This document shows positions 1-9,385 of a DNA stretch of 64,000 bases, one piece after another (positions within the stretch are counted from its first letter, which is position 1; each line of letters begins with the position of its first letter). The stretch spans positions 1 through 64,000 of the forward strand of contig CALVDG010000009.1 in assembly GCA_944326255.1 (NCBI GenBank). Direction: 5' to 3'. A program made the position numbers and the translations under genes. The notes under the pieces were generated by a model that was given only the letters and a program-made list of their open reading frames with translations, ran no database searches and had not been told where the DNA came from. This stretch comes from an uncultured Bacteroidales bacterium. GTDB lineage: Bacteria > Bacteroidota > Bacteroidia > Bacteroidales > UBA932.

Positions 1-24
1 TTCCTCTCTGAAAAATAAATGTTT

Positions 25-264
25 TTATTGCTTATTATCCGCACCCAAAAAGTTGCATTTATAAGTTGAACTCAAGCCATACCTGGAGATTATCCTGCTT
101 ATGCTGTCGACTGCCTCCTTATTGCCGTCCAACGCCATATCTATCCGTGCGTGGTTCTTCTCAAAATACACGGAAAGCGTATCCCTGTCTGCCGTCCGGG
201 CATAGGCCCCTATAAACGGAACAAGAACAAGCCATACTGAAATTATTATTTTTATGTTCTTCAC
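25..264 (-). CDS. Small secreted protein, possible truncated OmpA-like protein
   Basis: This encodes a 79-residue product if translation starts at the GTG at 264-262, which gives a clean signal peptide (MKNIKIII followed by a hydrophobic core ending GAYA). A longer reading from a TTG at 294 would start inside the promoter -7 box and is unlikely. The mature part begins with DTLSVYFEKNHARID and a following helix. This resembles the first strand and helix of OmpA-like domains in Bacteroidales fimbria-associated proteins (DTVxVYFRxGxxxxD). The protein then stops at TAA, so the rest of such a domain is missing. It may be a remnant or a genuine small exported protein. Only 24 bases lie beyond the stop in this window, so a frameshifted continuation cannot be excluded. 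Confidence 0.5.
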   Translation of the reverse strand: MKNIKIIISVWLVLVPFIGAYARTADRDTLSVYFEKNHARIDMALDGNKEAVDSISRIISRYGLSSTYKCNFLGADNKQ

Positions 265-291
265 GTCTACAGAAACTTGGTTTAAGTCGGA

Positions 292-299
292 CAAAGATA
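292..299 (-). promoter_or_regulatory. Promoter -7 box for the small secreted protein
   Basis: The minus strand reads TATCTTTG, a full match to the Bacteroidota TAnnTTTG element, 27 bases before the proposed GTG start. The same spacing is seen for several other genes in this window. No good TTTG is seen 19-21 bases upstream. Confidence 0.6.
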
Positions 300-539
300 T
301 GAAAACTTTATCAAAGTTGTAACATTCATCCTAGAGTTTTATCTTCCAGACAGTTATTATCGTCCCTGTAGAATATCTGGAAGCGGATTTGTCTTTTCAA
401 AAGATGTCAATTTAAACCAACGTTTTTTCTGACACTCCTGTCCTGTCCAGGCAAACACCTGGATGCAGGCAAAAAAATACCGGCAGCCTGAACAGACCGC
501 CGGTATCCCGTGATTTTAAACAATTATCGGATTTACTTA
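300..539. other. Intergenic stretch with inverted repeats
   Basis: No gene is visible here. The stretch holds an 8-bp inverted repeat CTTCCAGA / TCTGGAAG (343-350 and 376-383), a short hairpin CCAGG / CCTGG (447-462), and the terminator at 471-506. Their roles, apart from the terminator, are unknown. Confidence 0.4.
471..506 (-). terminator. Terminator after the lipoprotein pair
   Basis: On the minus strand an 8-bp stem ATACCGGC / GCCGGTAT (499-506 with 477-484) is followed by a run of seven T (7 A at 471-477 on the plus strand). It lies downstream of the repeat-lipoprotein reading frame at 540 and fits an intrinsic terminator. Confidence 0.7.
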
Positions 540-923
540 CTACCACATCTCATAATAATCGGACTCTGCCGGAGAATAGAAAGTTACATCATCACCCTCA
601 ATTGTGACACCTGCCGCCACAAGGTAGAAATAATAATCATCTCCGTCGTTTGCGAAACCGTCAGACTTACCGCTATAGGAGCCTTTAAGCATAATATCCT
701 CTATATACTGGGCGAATGTACCCTCATATCCGGAATTCTCATAGCGTCCGTAAAAATAATCGTACAGATTGTCCGGATAGAAGTCATCATACTCGCTATC
801 CGTCATGACCGCGTATATGTACGGAGCTGTCTCATCGGAAGGCTGGATGTTCACTACAAACTCCCCATTGGACTCTCCTTCGATGACCAGATAGAATGTA
901 AGTCCGTCGCCAGGGTCTCCGCC
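540..923 (-). pseudogene. C-terminal repeat of the lipoprotein, cut off by an in-frame TAG
   Basis: The reading frame of the upstream lipoprotein continues without a shift past its TAG at 926-924 to a second TAG at 542-540. It encodes about 127 further residues. The segment starts GGDPGDGLTFYLVI, the same kind of glycine-rich linker that joins the earlier repeats (GGGQGDGGDLGFYFDI). It then has the repeat hallmarks IQPSDETAPYIYAV and YLVAAGV and ends in an aromatic tail. It therefore looks like a fifth repeat unit, once or conditionally part of the protein. A GTG at 854 could start a 104-residue product, but that would begin inside the repeat and have no signal peptide. TAG ends other genes here (tpiA, clpX), so a recoded amber codon is not expected. 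Confidence 0.6.
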
Positions 924-2672
924 CTAATCTTCCGGAGCAGTGAACCCTGCAAATTCATAATTGAGATATGTCACCGTCTCTCCGGAGACAGCATACCCGA
1001 TTGCAAATACGACATACTCTTCACCCGGAGCCAGAGAGTACATATACTCGTCTATTCCAGTGGAGCCGTATTGTCTCAGATATTCCACGACACTTCCAGG
1101 ATAGGCCATGTCCTCGATATACACCGACGGCTCATACGAATAATAGTACGTCCAGTCTTCAATAGGCATCACATCATAGAAATAGGACGCTTCGTCATCG
1201 GTCGGAGTCACCCGAATGAACACTTCGCCTGCGCTCTGCGGATCTATGTCAAAATAGAAGCCCAAGTCACCTCCGTCTCCTTGTCCGCCGCCCTCAGGCG
1301 TCGAGAACTCCTCATAATCCTGGGTCGTAAAAGTAACGGCCCCGTTGTCGATATTGTACCCTATTGCAAACAGGACGTAGTCTCCGCCCGGCTCCGTCAG
1401 CACAAATGAGTCATAAGTGTAATTCTGCGTACCGATCGAGCCAAACTGCTCGAGATACCTGAGTATGGTCCATCCAATATTGGAAGCATATGCCTCGATT
1501 ACATTCTGCGCGCTGCCCTGATACGTGTTATTCCAGGCATCGGCAGTAACGACTTCGTAAAAATATGCGGCGGACTGATTGGACGGAACAATCTCCACCT
1601 CAGCCTCCTGAGGTCCCGTAGGATTGATGTTGAAAGTAAACTCAAGGTCCGTAACGGCTTCCGGGTCAGGAGTGCGCACATCTTCCCGACTGACATCGGT
1701 CGTCATCAGGCCATCCTCATATCCGAACACCAGGACAGTGTAGTCATGTGACGGCACTATATTCTTCTCGTAAGTCATGGTCTCCTCACCAGTGCAAAGC
1801 GAGTTGTCCGTCACAAGTCCGAGCAGGAAACGCCTCAACGAGACTCCGGACATGGCATCCACGGTCTCCTTGTCCTGAAGTATAATGGCATACTGATCCG
1901 AATTCGAGGGAACCACTGACACCACTATACTGGACTGGGTCTTCCCGACAATACTTATGTCAAATGTATTGTCAGACACAGGAACATCCACGGACAAGAC
2001 CACGTGCTCCACTTCCGTAGTAATGCCAAGTGCGGCGTCAATGCCTGCTCCAACGACATGGAACTCAGCCTCCGCATACTCGGTTATATCGTAATTCCTG
2101 TTCCCGTCCCCCGTCATTGCAAGCTCGGCAAAGGCCGTCGCCGCATCACCGTAATATTGCAGATATGAAGCCAGCATATCCTGCAATACTGCCTCCGGCT
2201 CATTGCCGGCATCCTCATACACGGAGCCGGGAAGCGGCTCGAAATAGTAAGACAGCTCCTTGTCCGTCGGAGATGTCCTGACATTCAGCGTAAACCGGTC
2301 TGTCATTTCAGCCACAAGGTTGAGCTTTGGAGTCTCTGCTTCCTGAGACAGCAGCGTAACGCTTATCTCCGCCCACTCAGACTCAACAGATGCGGAGGTC
2401 GATACCGCCTTTACCTTAACTGTATACATGCTGTCCGGTATCAGGCCGTCGAAAGTAACCGAGAGACTTTCGGTACTGGCCTGTTCTTCACGGAACTCGT
2501 AAGTGTACATGTCCGCGTTCTCCACGGCCTCCCAGGCCACCGTGAACGACGTGGACGTAGTGTCTGCAATACTTAGGACAGGCGTATCCAGCACCACGCC
2601 TTTCTCATCGGTATTACACGATACGGCAGCAGCAAGCACTGCCGCACACAATAAAATAGATCTTTGTTTCAT
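924..2672 (-). CDS. Tandem-repeat surface lipoprotein A
   Basis: The 582-residue product has a lipoprotein signal (MKQRSILLCAAVLAAAVSC, lipid cysteine about residue 19). The following NTDE is acidic and fits the Bacteroidota surface-export pattern. A fibronectin type III-like domain follows (about 28-107, TSFTVAWEAVENADMYTYEF). Then come four units of about 110 residues with a recurring pattern: V.PS(N/D)..A.Y.Y.V near the start and L.P...Y.V.A.GY near the end. The frame runs on after the stop into a fifth unit. It lies 26 bases downstream of lipoprotein B and is probably co-transcribed with it. Ligand and function are unknown. The repeats may bind protein or glycan at the cell surface, but that is inference. 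Confidence 0.8.
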   Translation of the reverse strand: MKQRSILLCAAVLAAAVSCNTDEKGVVLDTPVLSIADTTSTSFTVAWEAVENADMYTYEFREEQASTESLSVTFDGLIPDSMYTVKVKAVSTSASVESEWAEISVTLLSQEAETPKLNLVAEMTDRFTLNVRTSPTDKELSYYFEPLPGSVYEDAGNEPEAVLQDMLASYLQYYGDAATAFAELAMTGDGNRNYDITEYAEAEFHVVGAGIDAALGITTEVEHVVLSVDVPVSDNTFDISIVGKTQSSIVVSVVPSNSDQYAIILQDKETVDAMSGVSLRRFLLGLVTDNSLCTGEETMTYEKNIVPSHDYTVLVFGYEDGLMTTDVSREDVRTPDPEAVTDLEFTFNINPTGPQEAEVEIVPSNQSAAYFYEVVTADAWNNTYQGSAQNVIEAYASNIGWTILRYLEQFGSIGTQNYTYDSFVLTEPGGDYVLFAIGYNIDNGAVTFTTQDYEEFSTPEGGGQGDGGDLGFYFDIDPQSAGEVFIRVTPTDDEASYFYDVMPIEDWTYYYSYEPSVYIEDMAYPGSVVEYLRQYGSTGIDEYMYSLAPGEEYVVFAIGYAVSGETVTYLNYEFAGFTAPED

Positions 2673-2698
2673 AGTGATTTATGTTAATGTTTTAGTAT

Positions 2699-4141
2699 TC
2701 ATTCCGACGGAGTGGTCACCATCTCACCGTATGTCTGCGGGCTATAGAACTCGACTGTCTGAGTACTGTTGTCCATATCCACGCCCACAGCCATGAACAT
2801 GTACGAGCTCTCAGGGTATATACCGTCGTTCCATTCATCGAACACCTTGTCCGTAACTCCGGTAGTGGCAAACATATCCGCATACTCATAAGGTGTGATC
2901 ATCCCCATTGTCACATAATCCAGATAGGCGTTGATATCGGTGCCGAACTCCTCGTAGTCGTAGTCAGGCATGGGTATTACGATGTACTGCGCCTCCATGT
3001 CCGAAGGTGTTACCACGGCATGTATCGCTGTAGGTCCCTGTACCTCTATAAGCCAGTCAAATGTAAGCTCCGCACTGCTGGATGCCTTGTCAGTTCTAAC
3101 CCTTACCGTATCGATGTCCGTACTGAGAGCGGTGTTCCAGCCGAACACCATCACCGTATACTCGGTATCGGGGTCCAGAGTACCCTCCTGATACCTCATC
3201 TCCAGATAGCCGCTATAGACGTGCCCGTCATTGATGTATTCGCCATAGGTGTATTTCAGCAGGTCCTTCATGTCCTGCTCCGAATAGTCCTCCATGTCGC
3301 CCTCTATCATAAGCATCGACCATGGATCGTCATTGGAAGGCTCCACGCTGACAACAGCACTCGATACTCCCACATCAGACACGGCGATGTCGAACGTAAT
3401 GTCTGAAGGAGGAACCGGGCCGGAATAGAACACTGTATCCACAACAGGCGTTATACGGTTGGCGAGAGAGTCAATACCCGCAACCAGGATATATGTATGC
3501 TGATCATAATAATAGTCAAAATAAGACTGCACCGTTCCGCTCTCGGCGACCATATACATCCACGAGTCTCCGAAAGAGTCAATATATCCCTGAAGGGCAC
3601 TGGCCCATACGTCCTCCGGATTACCGCCCATCTCCTCCCATTGGGCATCATAGAAACAATCACGGTAAAAAAGCATCTGGTCATCATCCGGCACAATCGT
3701 ATATTCCACCATCATCATATCCGGATTGTCCGAAATCTCTATCGTAAATATCCTGCCCTGAGGATTCTCGGGACTGCTCAAAGTCACACTGATCTCCGCC
3801 TCGGGCGATGCCCTGAACAAATCGGCATCAGATGACGGCACTGCAGAAAGCCATACCACATATGTAGAATCCGGTGCCAGATCCATAAATGACAGCACTG
3901 TATCCTGCGTAATCGAACTGCTTTCTGTCCAGTCGCACCTGTAACTATAGTGGGCGGCACCCGTGACAGGGCTCCACACAAGAGTAAACGAAGTCTCATC
4001 CTGCTCCTGCACTGTCACGGAAGGAGACGGAAGCGGAACAGTCTCAAGACTGCCGTCACCGTTGTCCTCTGGAGTACATGATACAAAAACAGATGCAGAA
4101 AGTGCAAAAAGCAAAAAACAAAGCTTAAATAGATTTCCCAT
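2699..4141 (-). CDS. Tandem-repeat surface lipoprotein B
   Basis: The 480-residue product starts with a lipoprotein signal (ALSASVFVSC, cysteine about residue 22) followed by acidic TPEDNGD, consistent with surface exposure. A fibronectin-like domain (about 38-120, TSFTLVWSPVTGAAHYSY) is followed by three units of the same type as lipoprotein A (VPDDDQMLFY, VEPSNDDPWS and VTPSDMEAQY, each closing with a YxVxVxG-like strand). The ending VEFYSPQTYGEM parallels the sequence after the amber codon of gene A (VTFYSPAESDYYEM), which supports that segment being the natural C-terminus of A. The gene has its own promoter and follows the TPR/AraC regulator gene by 74 bases. Function is unknown. Confidence 0.8.
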   Translation of the reverse strand: MGNLFKLCFLLFALSASVFVSCTPEDNGDGSLETVPLPSPSVTVQEQDETSFTLVWSPVTGAAHYSYRCDWTESSSITQDTVLSFMDLAPDSTYVVWLSAVPSSDADLFRASPEAEISVTLSSPENPQGRIFTIEISDNPDMMMVEYTIVPDDDQMLFYRDCFYDAQWEEMGGNPEDVWASALQGYIDSFGDSWMYMVAESGTVQSYFDYYYDQHTYILVAGIDSLANRITPVVDTVFYSGPVPPSDITFDIAVSDVGVSSAVVSVEPSNDDPWSMLMIEGDMEDYSEQDMKDLLKYTYGEYINDGHVYSGYLEMRYQEGTLDPDTEYTVMVFGWNTALSTDIDTVRVRTDKASSSAELTFDWLIEVQGPTAIHAVVTPSDMEAQYIVIPMPDYDYEEFGTDINAYLDYVTMGMITPYEYADMFATTGVTDKVFDEWNDGIYPESSYMFMAVGVDMDNSTQTVEFYSPQTYGEMVTTPSE

Positions 4142-4157
4142 ATGATATATTAGCGTA

Positions 4158-4184
4158 TTAGTTCTTACAAATATAAGAAACTAA
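4158..4184 (-). promoter_or_regulatory. Promoter inside an inverted repeat, possible operator
   Basis: The minus strand has TATATTTG (4175-4168), a TAnnTTTG -7 box 26 bases before the lipoprotein B start. It sits within a near-perfect inverted repeat, TTAGTTCTTA (4158-4167) and TAAGAAACTAA (4174-4184), with one extra A in the right arm. A protein bound here would occlude the promoter. The adjacent AraC-type regulator is the obvious candidate, but that is inference. Confidence 0.55.
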
Positions 4185-4215
4185 CACCCATTAATCACGG
4201 ACTGCCGATGTATTT

Positions 4216-5988
4216 TTAACGAGTTCGACAATTTGTCGAATTTGAAATACGCCTGACTTCCTCCCTGTATTTTGCCGGAGTCATACCTACTTTTTTCTGA
4301 AAGAAGGTATAAAATGTTGTAAGAGAGCTGAATCCCAAATCCTGGCTCAGAGCTTTCAGAGGGATGTCCTCATCCGGGTCCGAAAGAGTCTCCAAAGCCT
4401 CCTCTATTCTGAACGAGTTGATATAATATATGAACGACATTCCTGTCTTCTCGTTTATTATCTGAGACAGATAAGTACGGTTGGTACCCAGAAGAGCCGC
4501 CACCTTGTCCCTGGTAAGATTCTTTTCCTTGTATACTTTGTCTTTCCGCATGAGTTCCCCGAGCCTGTCGAAAAGCTCCCCGCTCTTGTCGGTCAAGGGC
4601 CGTGACGGCTCATGCGACAGTACTTTGAGTTTCTCCTCGAGTTCCTCAATCCGTCTATTCTGTGCCTTCTCCTTGTCTATCGCCTCCTTGTACTGCCGGG
4701 CTATCCTGGCATACAGACGGTTCTTGTGGCTATACATCATCCAGACCATTCCGAGAACGGCCAGCATAAGCAGAATGACAAAGCCTGAGACCAGCAGGGT
4801 GCGGTTCTTCCTGATAATAGTAAGGTCGCTCTGTTGCCTCTGGCGCTCATGCTTTTCCTTCTCGTATTTTCTGGTAAGCTCATTCAGAGTCCTTTCCCTC
4901 TGTAGGTCCTGCACCTCCTGAGAATTGAAATGATACAGTTTGAACAACTCCCAGGCCTTTCTGTATTCGCCCTGCCTGCTGTAAGCCTCTGACTCGGCCA
5001 GATACAGACGATGCAGAAAGATATGGTTGTCCGTGGAATCCGATATCCTGACACCGCGCTCCAGAATCCCAACTGCCTCATTATAGCGTCCACAGTCCAG
5101 CAGAAAATTGCCGTACGACAGATATATAGACACAGCCGCTGTCGTCGATGCAGTCCCAGAAGAGCCAAGAGCATCCACATAATACTTCTCGGCCTCGATG
5201 TCGTTACCTTCATCATGAAGAATATCACCGTACAAAGCATAGACCTGAGCCTTGTCTGAATATCTGTCGGCAAGCCTCACCGCCTCACGGGCATACCTGC
5301 GGGCACTGTCCAGGTCTCCTTTGAGATAGAACATCATAGCCGAGGTACTTGAACCGGTGAATACCAGATAATCATTACCTGCCAGGCGTCCATACCGGTA
5401 AATCTCACGGGCATACGCCAGTCCTGATGTGTCCTGTCTCAGATTGAAGGTATAGACCAGATTGGACCCAAGCACAGCATAGTGATAATATGATGAACGC
5501 TCCTCCGCCAGTTTCAGCCCCTGAAGAAAATACTCCACAGCCTTCTCATAGTTCATGTCCCTGACAATGGAATATATCCCAAGACCGTTCAAGGCAGCAT
5601 ACACCGCCTGACACTCACTCTCATCACTGAAAAGGCTGTCCTGTCCATTCCACAGTCTCAGGCTCTCTGACAGATAGACATAGGCCGAATCATACTCGTC
5701 CATGGCCAGATAAGACTGGCCGATGTAACTGTCAGCCAGCATTTTCAACGACAAGTCCTGACGCATCTGCGCCGTACTGCGTAAAGCCACCGCGCTTTTC
5801 AAAGCCCCGGTATAATCTCCGGACTGCATACTGTGGATATACCCGTCCGTTACCAGAGTGTCCGATGAAATCTGAGCATGGGCATAAATCACGGAAAGGC
5901 ACAACAATACCGTCACGGTCAATGACCGGAGACACTGCTGATTCCTAAGAGAGCGTACCGGCAAAACGGTCAATCCTCTCTTTGGCAT
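4216..5988 (-). CDS. Membrane-spanning TPR / AraC-family regulator 1
   Basis: The 590-residue product has an N-terminal hydrophobic signal ([18 protein letters not shown]), several tetratricopeptide-like repeats (about 45-375), a single membrane helix ([20 protein letters not shown], about 395-414), a coiled coil, and a C-terminal AraC-type double helix-turn-helix (about 475-580; [14 protein letters not shown] and [21 protein letters not shown]). This predicts a periplasmic TPR sensor coupled to a cytoplasmic DNA-binding domain. I chose the ATG at 5988, which overlaps clpX by 44 bases. GTG or TTG codons near 5915-5925, just after the clpX stop, would give a shorter signal peptide and are also possible. 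It is likely read through from clpX and lies directly before lipoproteins B and A. Confidence 0.8.
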   Translation of the reverse strand: MPKRGLTVLPVRSLRNQQCLRSLTVTVLLCLSVIYAHAQISSDTLVTDGYIHSMQSGDYTGALKSAVALRSTAQMRQDLSLKMLADSYIGQSYLAMDEYDSAYVYLSESLRLWNGQDSLFSDESECQAVYAALNGLGIYSIVRDMNYEKAVEYFLQGLKLAEERSSYYHYAVLGSNLVYTFNLRQDTSGLAYAREIYRYGRLAGNDYLVFTGSSTSAMMFYLKGDLDSARRYAREAVRLADRYSDKAQVYALYGDILHDEGNDIEAEKYYVDALGSSGTASTTAAVSIYLSYGNFLLDCGRYNEAVGILERGVRISDSTDNHIFLHRLYLAESEAYSRQGEYRKAWELFKLYHFNSQEVQDLQRERTLNELTRKYEKEKHERQRQQSDLTIIRKNRTLLVSGFVILLMLAVLGMVWMMYSHKNRLYARIARQYKEAIDKEKAQNRRIEELEEKLKVLSHEPSRPLTDKSGELFDRLGELMRKDKVYKEKNLTRDKVAALLGTNRTYLSQIINEKTGMSFIYYINSFRIEEALETLSDPDEDIPLKALSQDLGFSSLTTFYTFFQKKVGMTPAKYREEVRRISNSTNCRTR

Positions 5989-7267
5989 ATTCAAGAGTAA
6001 CTTTGAAGGTCTTGCGTCCGCTGCCCGGCAGATCATACATGGAATCCATCATCACCGCCTCACAGATTGAGCGCAGACCGCGGGCCCCGAGCTTGTATTT
6101 CAGGGCGGTGTCCACTATCAGATCCAGCACAGAGTCCTCTATCGTCAACTTGACTCCGTCCAGCTCGAACAGATGCACATACTGCCTGACCAGAGCGTTC
6201 TTGGGTTCGGTAAGGATTCGTCGCAAAGCATCCCTGTCCAGTGGATTAAGGTATGTTACTATAGGCAGACGGCCCACTATCTCAGGTATCAGACCGTATG
6301 AGCGCAGGTCCTGAGGTGCGATGTAACGCAGCAGATTGTCCATGTCTATGTGACTCTTCTTCTCCTGGGCGCCATAACCGACCACACGGGTGTTTAGCCT
6401 CTGCGCTATCCGTTTCTCAATGCCCTCGAATGCCCCTCCGCAGATGAAGAGGATATTGGTGGTGTTTACCGGTATCATCTTCTGCTCCGGGTGCTTGCGT
6501 CCTCCGGCTGGCGGCACGTTTACGATACTGCCCTCCAGCAGCTTGAGCATGGCCTGCTGGACACCTTCTCCCGACACGTCCCGGGTTATCGACGGATTGT
6601 CACTCTTGCGGGCTATCTTGTCTATCTCGTCGATAAATACTATTCCCCGCTCGGCCCTGTCCACATCGTAATCGGCTGCCTGAAGCAGACGGGACAGGAT
6701 GCTCTCCACATCCTCACCCACATAGCCGGCTTCAGTGAGCACAGTTGCATCAACTATGGCGAACGGCACATTGAGCATCCGCGCTATGGTCCTGGCCAGA
6801 AGAGTCTTGCCCGTGCCGGTAGGACCAACCAACAAGATATTGGACTTTTCTATCTCCAGGGCCTCCAGAGCCGACTTCTCGGCATCCAGCACTTTCTGGG
6901 CCCCGGATTTCTTCTTTCCGGCCTCAGCCTTCCTGCGGCTGAAAGCCTCGCCTATACGCTTGTAGTGATTGTACACGGCCACCGCCAGGGACTTCTTGGC
7001 ATCGTCCTGTCCTATCACATACTGGTCCAGAAATGCCGTTATCTGCTTTGGCGTTACATTAAGGGTCTCACATGAGGCCGACTTCCCGGATTCAGCTCCG
7101 CGATACTCATCGAACAACTCATCTCCGAATATCGAATGTACGTACTCCGATACCCTGAGTGCGCAGTCCACGCAGATAGAACTCCCACCGCCCTGCAGCA
7201 GCATCTCCACCTGATCGGAGGTACGGCCGCAAAAGGCGCATTTATCCACTTTCTTCTTATCGCTCAT
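5945..7267 (-). CDS. clpX: ATP-dependent protease ATP-binding subunit ClpX
   Basis: ClpX is the AAA+ unfoldase that feeds substrates to ClpP. The start at 7267 gives [13 protein letters not shown] and a 440-residue protein of normal length; the longer frame upstream is inside clpP. Visible features are the zinc-binding domain with Cys10, Cys13, Cys32 and Cys35, Walker A GPTGTGKT, the pore loop GYVGEDV, Walker [11 protein letters not shown] and the RKHPEQ loop. The start codon overlaps the clpP stop as ATGA, so the two are translationally coupled. The gene ends in TAG. Confidence 0.97.
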   Translation of the reverse strand: MSDKKKVDKCAFCGRTSDQVEMLLQGGGSSICVDCALRVSEYVHSIFGDELFDEYRGAESGKSASCETLNVTPKQITAFLDQYVIGQDDAKKSLAVAVYNHYKRIGEAFSRRKAEAGKKKSGAQKVLDAEKSALEALEIEKSNILLVGPTGTGKTLLARTIARMLNVPFAIVDATVLTEAGYVGEDVESILSRLLQAADYDVDRAERGIVFIDEIDKIARKSDNPSITRDVSGEGVQQAMLKLLEGSIVNVPPAGGRKHPEQKMIPVNTTNILFICGGAFEGIEKRIAQRLNTRVVGYGAQEKKSHIDMDNLLRYIAPQDLRSYGLIPEIVGRLPIVTYLNPLDRDALRRILTEPKNALVRQYVHLFELDGVKLTIEDSVLDLIVDTALKYKLGARGLRSICEAVMMDSMYDLPGSGRKTFKVTLEYAKERIDRFAGTLS

Positions 7268-7926
7268 CGTGAGAGTATATTGTCCACCATTCCATATTCC
7301 AGAGCCTCCCGGGAAGTCATCCAATAATCCCGGTCAGCATCCTTGGTAATCTTCTCCACCGCCTGCCCCGTATGCTTGGAAAGGATGTCATACAGTTCTC
7401 CCTTGAGCTTGCGTATCTCGGCTGCGGCTATCTCTATGTCGGAAGCCTGTCCCTCAGCACCTCCCATCGGCTGATGGATCAGCACTCTGGAATGAGGCAA
7501 CACCGAGCGCTTGCCCTTCGCTCCTGCGGCCAGCAGCACAGCTGCCATTGAGGCTGCCATGCCCGTGCATATCGTAGCCACATCCGGACCTACGAGTTGC
7601 ATGGTATCATAGATGCCCAGACCGGCATAGACCATTCCCCCGGGAGAATTAACATATATCTGAATATCGGACGAGGAGTCCGTTGACTCCAGAAACAGGA
7701 GCTGCGCCTGTATGATATTGGCCACGTCATTGTCAATGGCCACACCCAGGAATATAATCCTGTCCATCATCAGGCGTGAGAAGACGTCCATCTGGGCGAC
7801 ATTGAGCTGACGCTCCTCTATGATAGTGGGATTGATATAACCGGAATACACCCTGGAATATGAGTCCAGACGGGCCGAGCTCATTCCAAGGTGCTTCACT
7901 GCGTATTTTTCGAACTCAGAAGCCAT
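7264..7926 (-). CDS. clpP: ATP-dependent Clp protease proteolytic subunit
   Basis: ClpP is the serine peptidase that forms the barrel of the ClpXP protease in the cytoplasm. The 220-residue sequence has catalytic Ser126 in TGMAASMAA, His151 in [10 protein letters not shown], and an Asp at about 200 in DADRDYWM. It also has the family ending [11 protein letters not shown]. It lies 4 bases after tig and overlaps clpX by 4 bases. The order tig-clpP-clpX matches the classical arrangement linking nascent-chain folding with protein degradation. Confidence 0.97.
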   Translation of the reverse strand: MASEFEKYAVKHLGMSSARLDSYSRVYSGYINPTIIEERQLNVAQMDVFSRLMMDRIIFLGVAIDNDVANIIQAQLLFLESTDSSSDIQIYVNSPGGMVYAGLGIYDTMQLVGPDVATICTGMAASMAAVLLAAGAKGKRSVLPHSRVLIHQPMGGAEGQASDIEIAAAEIRKLKGELYDILSKHTGQAVEKITKDADRDYWMTSREALEYGMVDNILSR

Positions 7927-7930
7927 AGAA

Positions 7931-9253
7931 CTACTGGTTCATCTTGCGGAGGTCTGCGGAACTGATCTCCTTGTTGTCCAAAGTAACTGTCTTGCGTACA
8001 AAGTTCAGAACTACATTCTCCTGAGCCTTCTCGGCGATACGGCGTCCCTGCTTGTCATCTGCCAGGATGTTCGCGGCATAGCCCTTGAGATGCTCCTCGG
8101 GTACGTTGTTCAAGCCGTACATTGCGAACTGGTAACGGGCCAGTTTCAAAGCCTCGGCGTTGACATCGTCCTTGGTCACCTCCAGCTTGTTGTCGCTCAT
8201 GATGCGGCCCTCGACGGTCTGCCATTTGAAATCCTTGATGAACATGGGGAAGTCCTTGTCGATGTCCTCCTTGGAGAACTTGCCCTCATTGACCTGATAC
8301 AGCCACCTCTTCAGGAAGTCCTCAGACACCTTGATGTCAGCCTTGTTCATCAGATACTCACGGGCATCCAGCATAAAGCGGTAGTCACTCTCCTGCCTGA
8401 ACTCCTCTGTCATACGCTCTGTGACAGCCTTGTCGAACTCAGCCTCATCGTGAACCTTGTCCGGTCCGAAGAGGGCGTCGTAAAGCTCCTTGCCGGGCAC
8501 TGCATCCACATAGTTCTTGATCTCCTTGACGGTCAAGTGCCATACAGGCTCCATACCTTCCAGTTCCTCTTTCTTGACGCGGAGCATGGCTGCGCGGTCA
8601 GCCTCATTGGGGAAGGTCTTCACGACATCCACATCCAGCTCATCGCCGGCCTTCTTGCCCAGGAAGAGGGCCTTGGCCTCCTCGTGGAGCACGTTCATGG
8701 CGATATAGGAGGCGTCCACCTTTCTGTCTCCCTGCACCATGTCGGCTACTACGAAATCACCGTCCTTGACCTCGTCGCAGTTCTCCAGGCGGGAATACTG
8801 CTTGTAAAGCTGCTTCTTGTATTCCTCTTTCTCCTTGTCGTTGACGGGTATATTATAATAAGGTATGTGGTCGTCCGCCGAGACAGTCAGGTCAAACTTG
8901 GGAGCCAATGCTATGTCGAAAGTAAAATCGAACTCCTCTCCACCGTCGAAGTCATTCTTGGTCTCAGCGTCCTCAACGGGAAGGGGCTCACCGATCACTG
9001 TCAGCTTATGCTCCTCGATATAATTGTTCAGACTATTGGATATCAGTTCATTGATTGACTCTACAAGAGCCTGGCCACCATAAAGTTTCTCTATGAGACC
9101 CATCGGAGCCATCCCCTTTCTGAAGCCCCTGATGTCGGCACTGCGACGGAAACGGTTGAGCACTTTCTTCCTGCTGTCCGCATAATCGTCTTTTACAAAA
9201 TGGAATGACAGTCTAATCGTCAGTCCGTCATTTACTAATTCTTTTACTTCCAT
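7931..9253 (-). CDS. tig: Trigger factor
   Basis: Trigger factor is the ribosome-bound chaperone that meets nascent chains at the exit tunnel. The 440-residue protein has the ribosome-binding signature as GFRKGMAP (about residues 43-50). A divergent FKBP-like domain follows (about 155-240; KDGDFVVADMVQGDR), in which the prolyl-isomerase pocket is not obvious. A helical C-terminal arm completes it. It is first in the operon with clpP and clpX and has a strong promoter 38 bases upstream. Confidence 0.93.
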   Translation of the reverse strand: MEVKELVNDGLTIRLSFHFVKDDYADSRKKVLNRFRRSADIRGFRKGMAPMGLIEKLYGGQALVESINELISNSLNNYIEEHKLTVIGEPLPVEDAETKNDFDGGEEFDFTFDIALAPKFDLTVSADDHIPYYNIPVNDKEKEEYKKQLYKQYSRLENCDEVKDGDFVVADMVQGDRKVDASYIAMNVLHEEAKALFLGKKAGDELDVDVVKTFPNEADRAAMLRVKKEELEGMEPVWHLTVKEIKNYVDAVPGKELYDALFGPDKVHDEAEFDKAVTERMTEEFRQESDYRFMLDAREYLMNKADIKVSEDFLKRWLYQVNEGKFSKEDIDKDFPMFIKDFKWQTVEGRIMSDNKLEVTKDDVNAEALKLARYQFAMYGLNNVPEEHLKGYAANILADDKQGRRIAEKAQENVVLNFVRKTVTLDNKEISSADLRKMNQ

Positions 9254-9290
9254 ATCGTTTATATATTATTGTCTTTTTGATACAAGTGCG

Positions 9291-9321
9291 CAAAAGTAAA
9301 TAAAATCCTTTATTTTACAAA
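9291..9321 (-). promoter_or_regulatory. Full consensus promoter of the tig-clpP-clpX operon
   Basis: The minus strand has TTTG (9321-9318), 19 bases, then TACTTTTG (9298-9291). This matches the Bacteroidota housekeeping sigma consensus TTTG-N19/20-TAnnTTTG. Confidence 0.8.
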
Positions 9322-9350
9322 AGATTGAGCCGTATTTGATTTCGTTTCGC

Positions 9351-9358
9351 TATCTTTG
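9351..9358 (+). promoter_or_regulatory. Promoter -7 box for tpiA
   Basis: TATCTTTG lies 27 bases before the tpiA ATG, divergent from the tig promoter. No well-spaced TTTG is seen upstream. Confidence 0.65.
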
Positions 9359-9385
9359 CCTAACACAAACTAATCAGCAGTCATT

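Noticed and set aside
540..854. Independent 104-residue gene
   Set aside because: It would start inside a repeat unit with GTG and no signal peptide, and it is in frame with the upstream lipoprotein.
924..926. Amber codon recoding or an alternative genetic code
   Set aside because: tpiA and clpX end normally at TAG, and no suppressor tRNA is visible, so a plain nonsense change is simpler.
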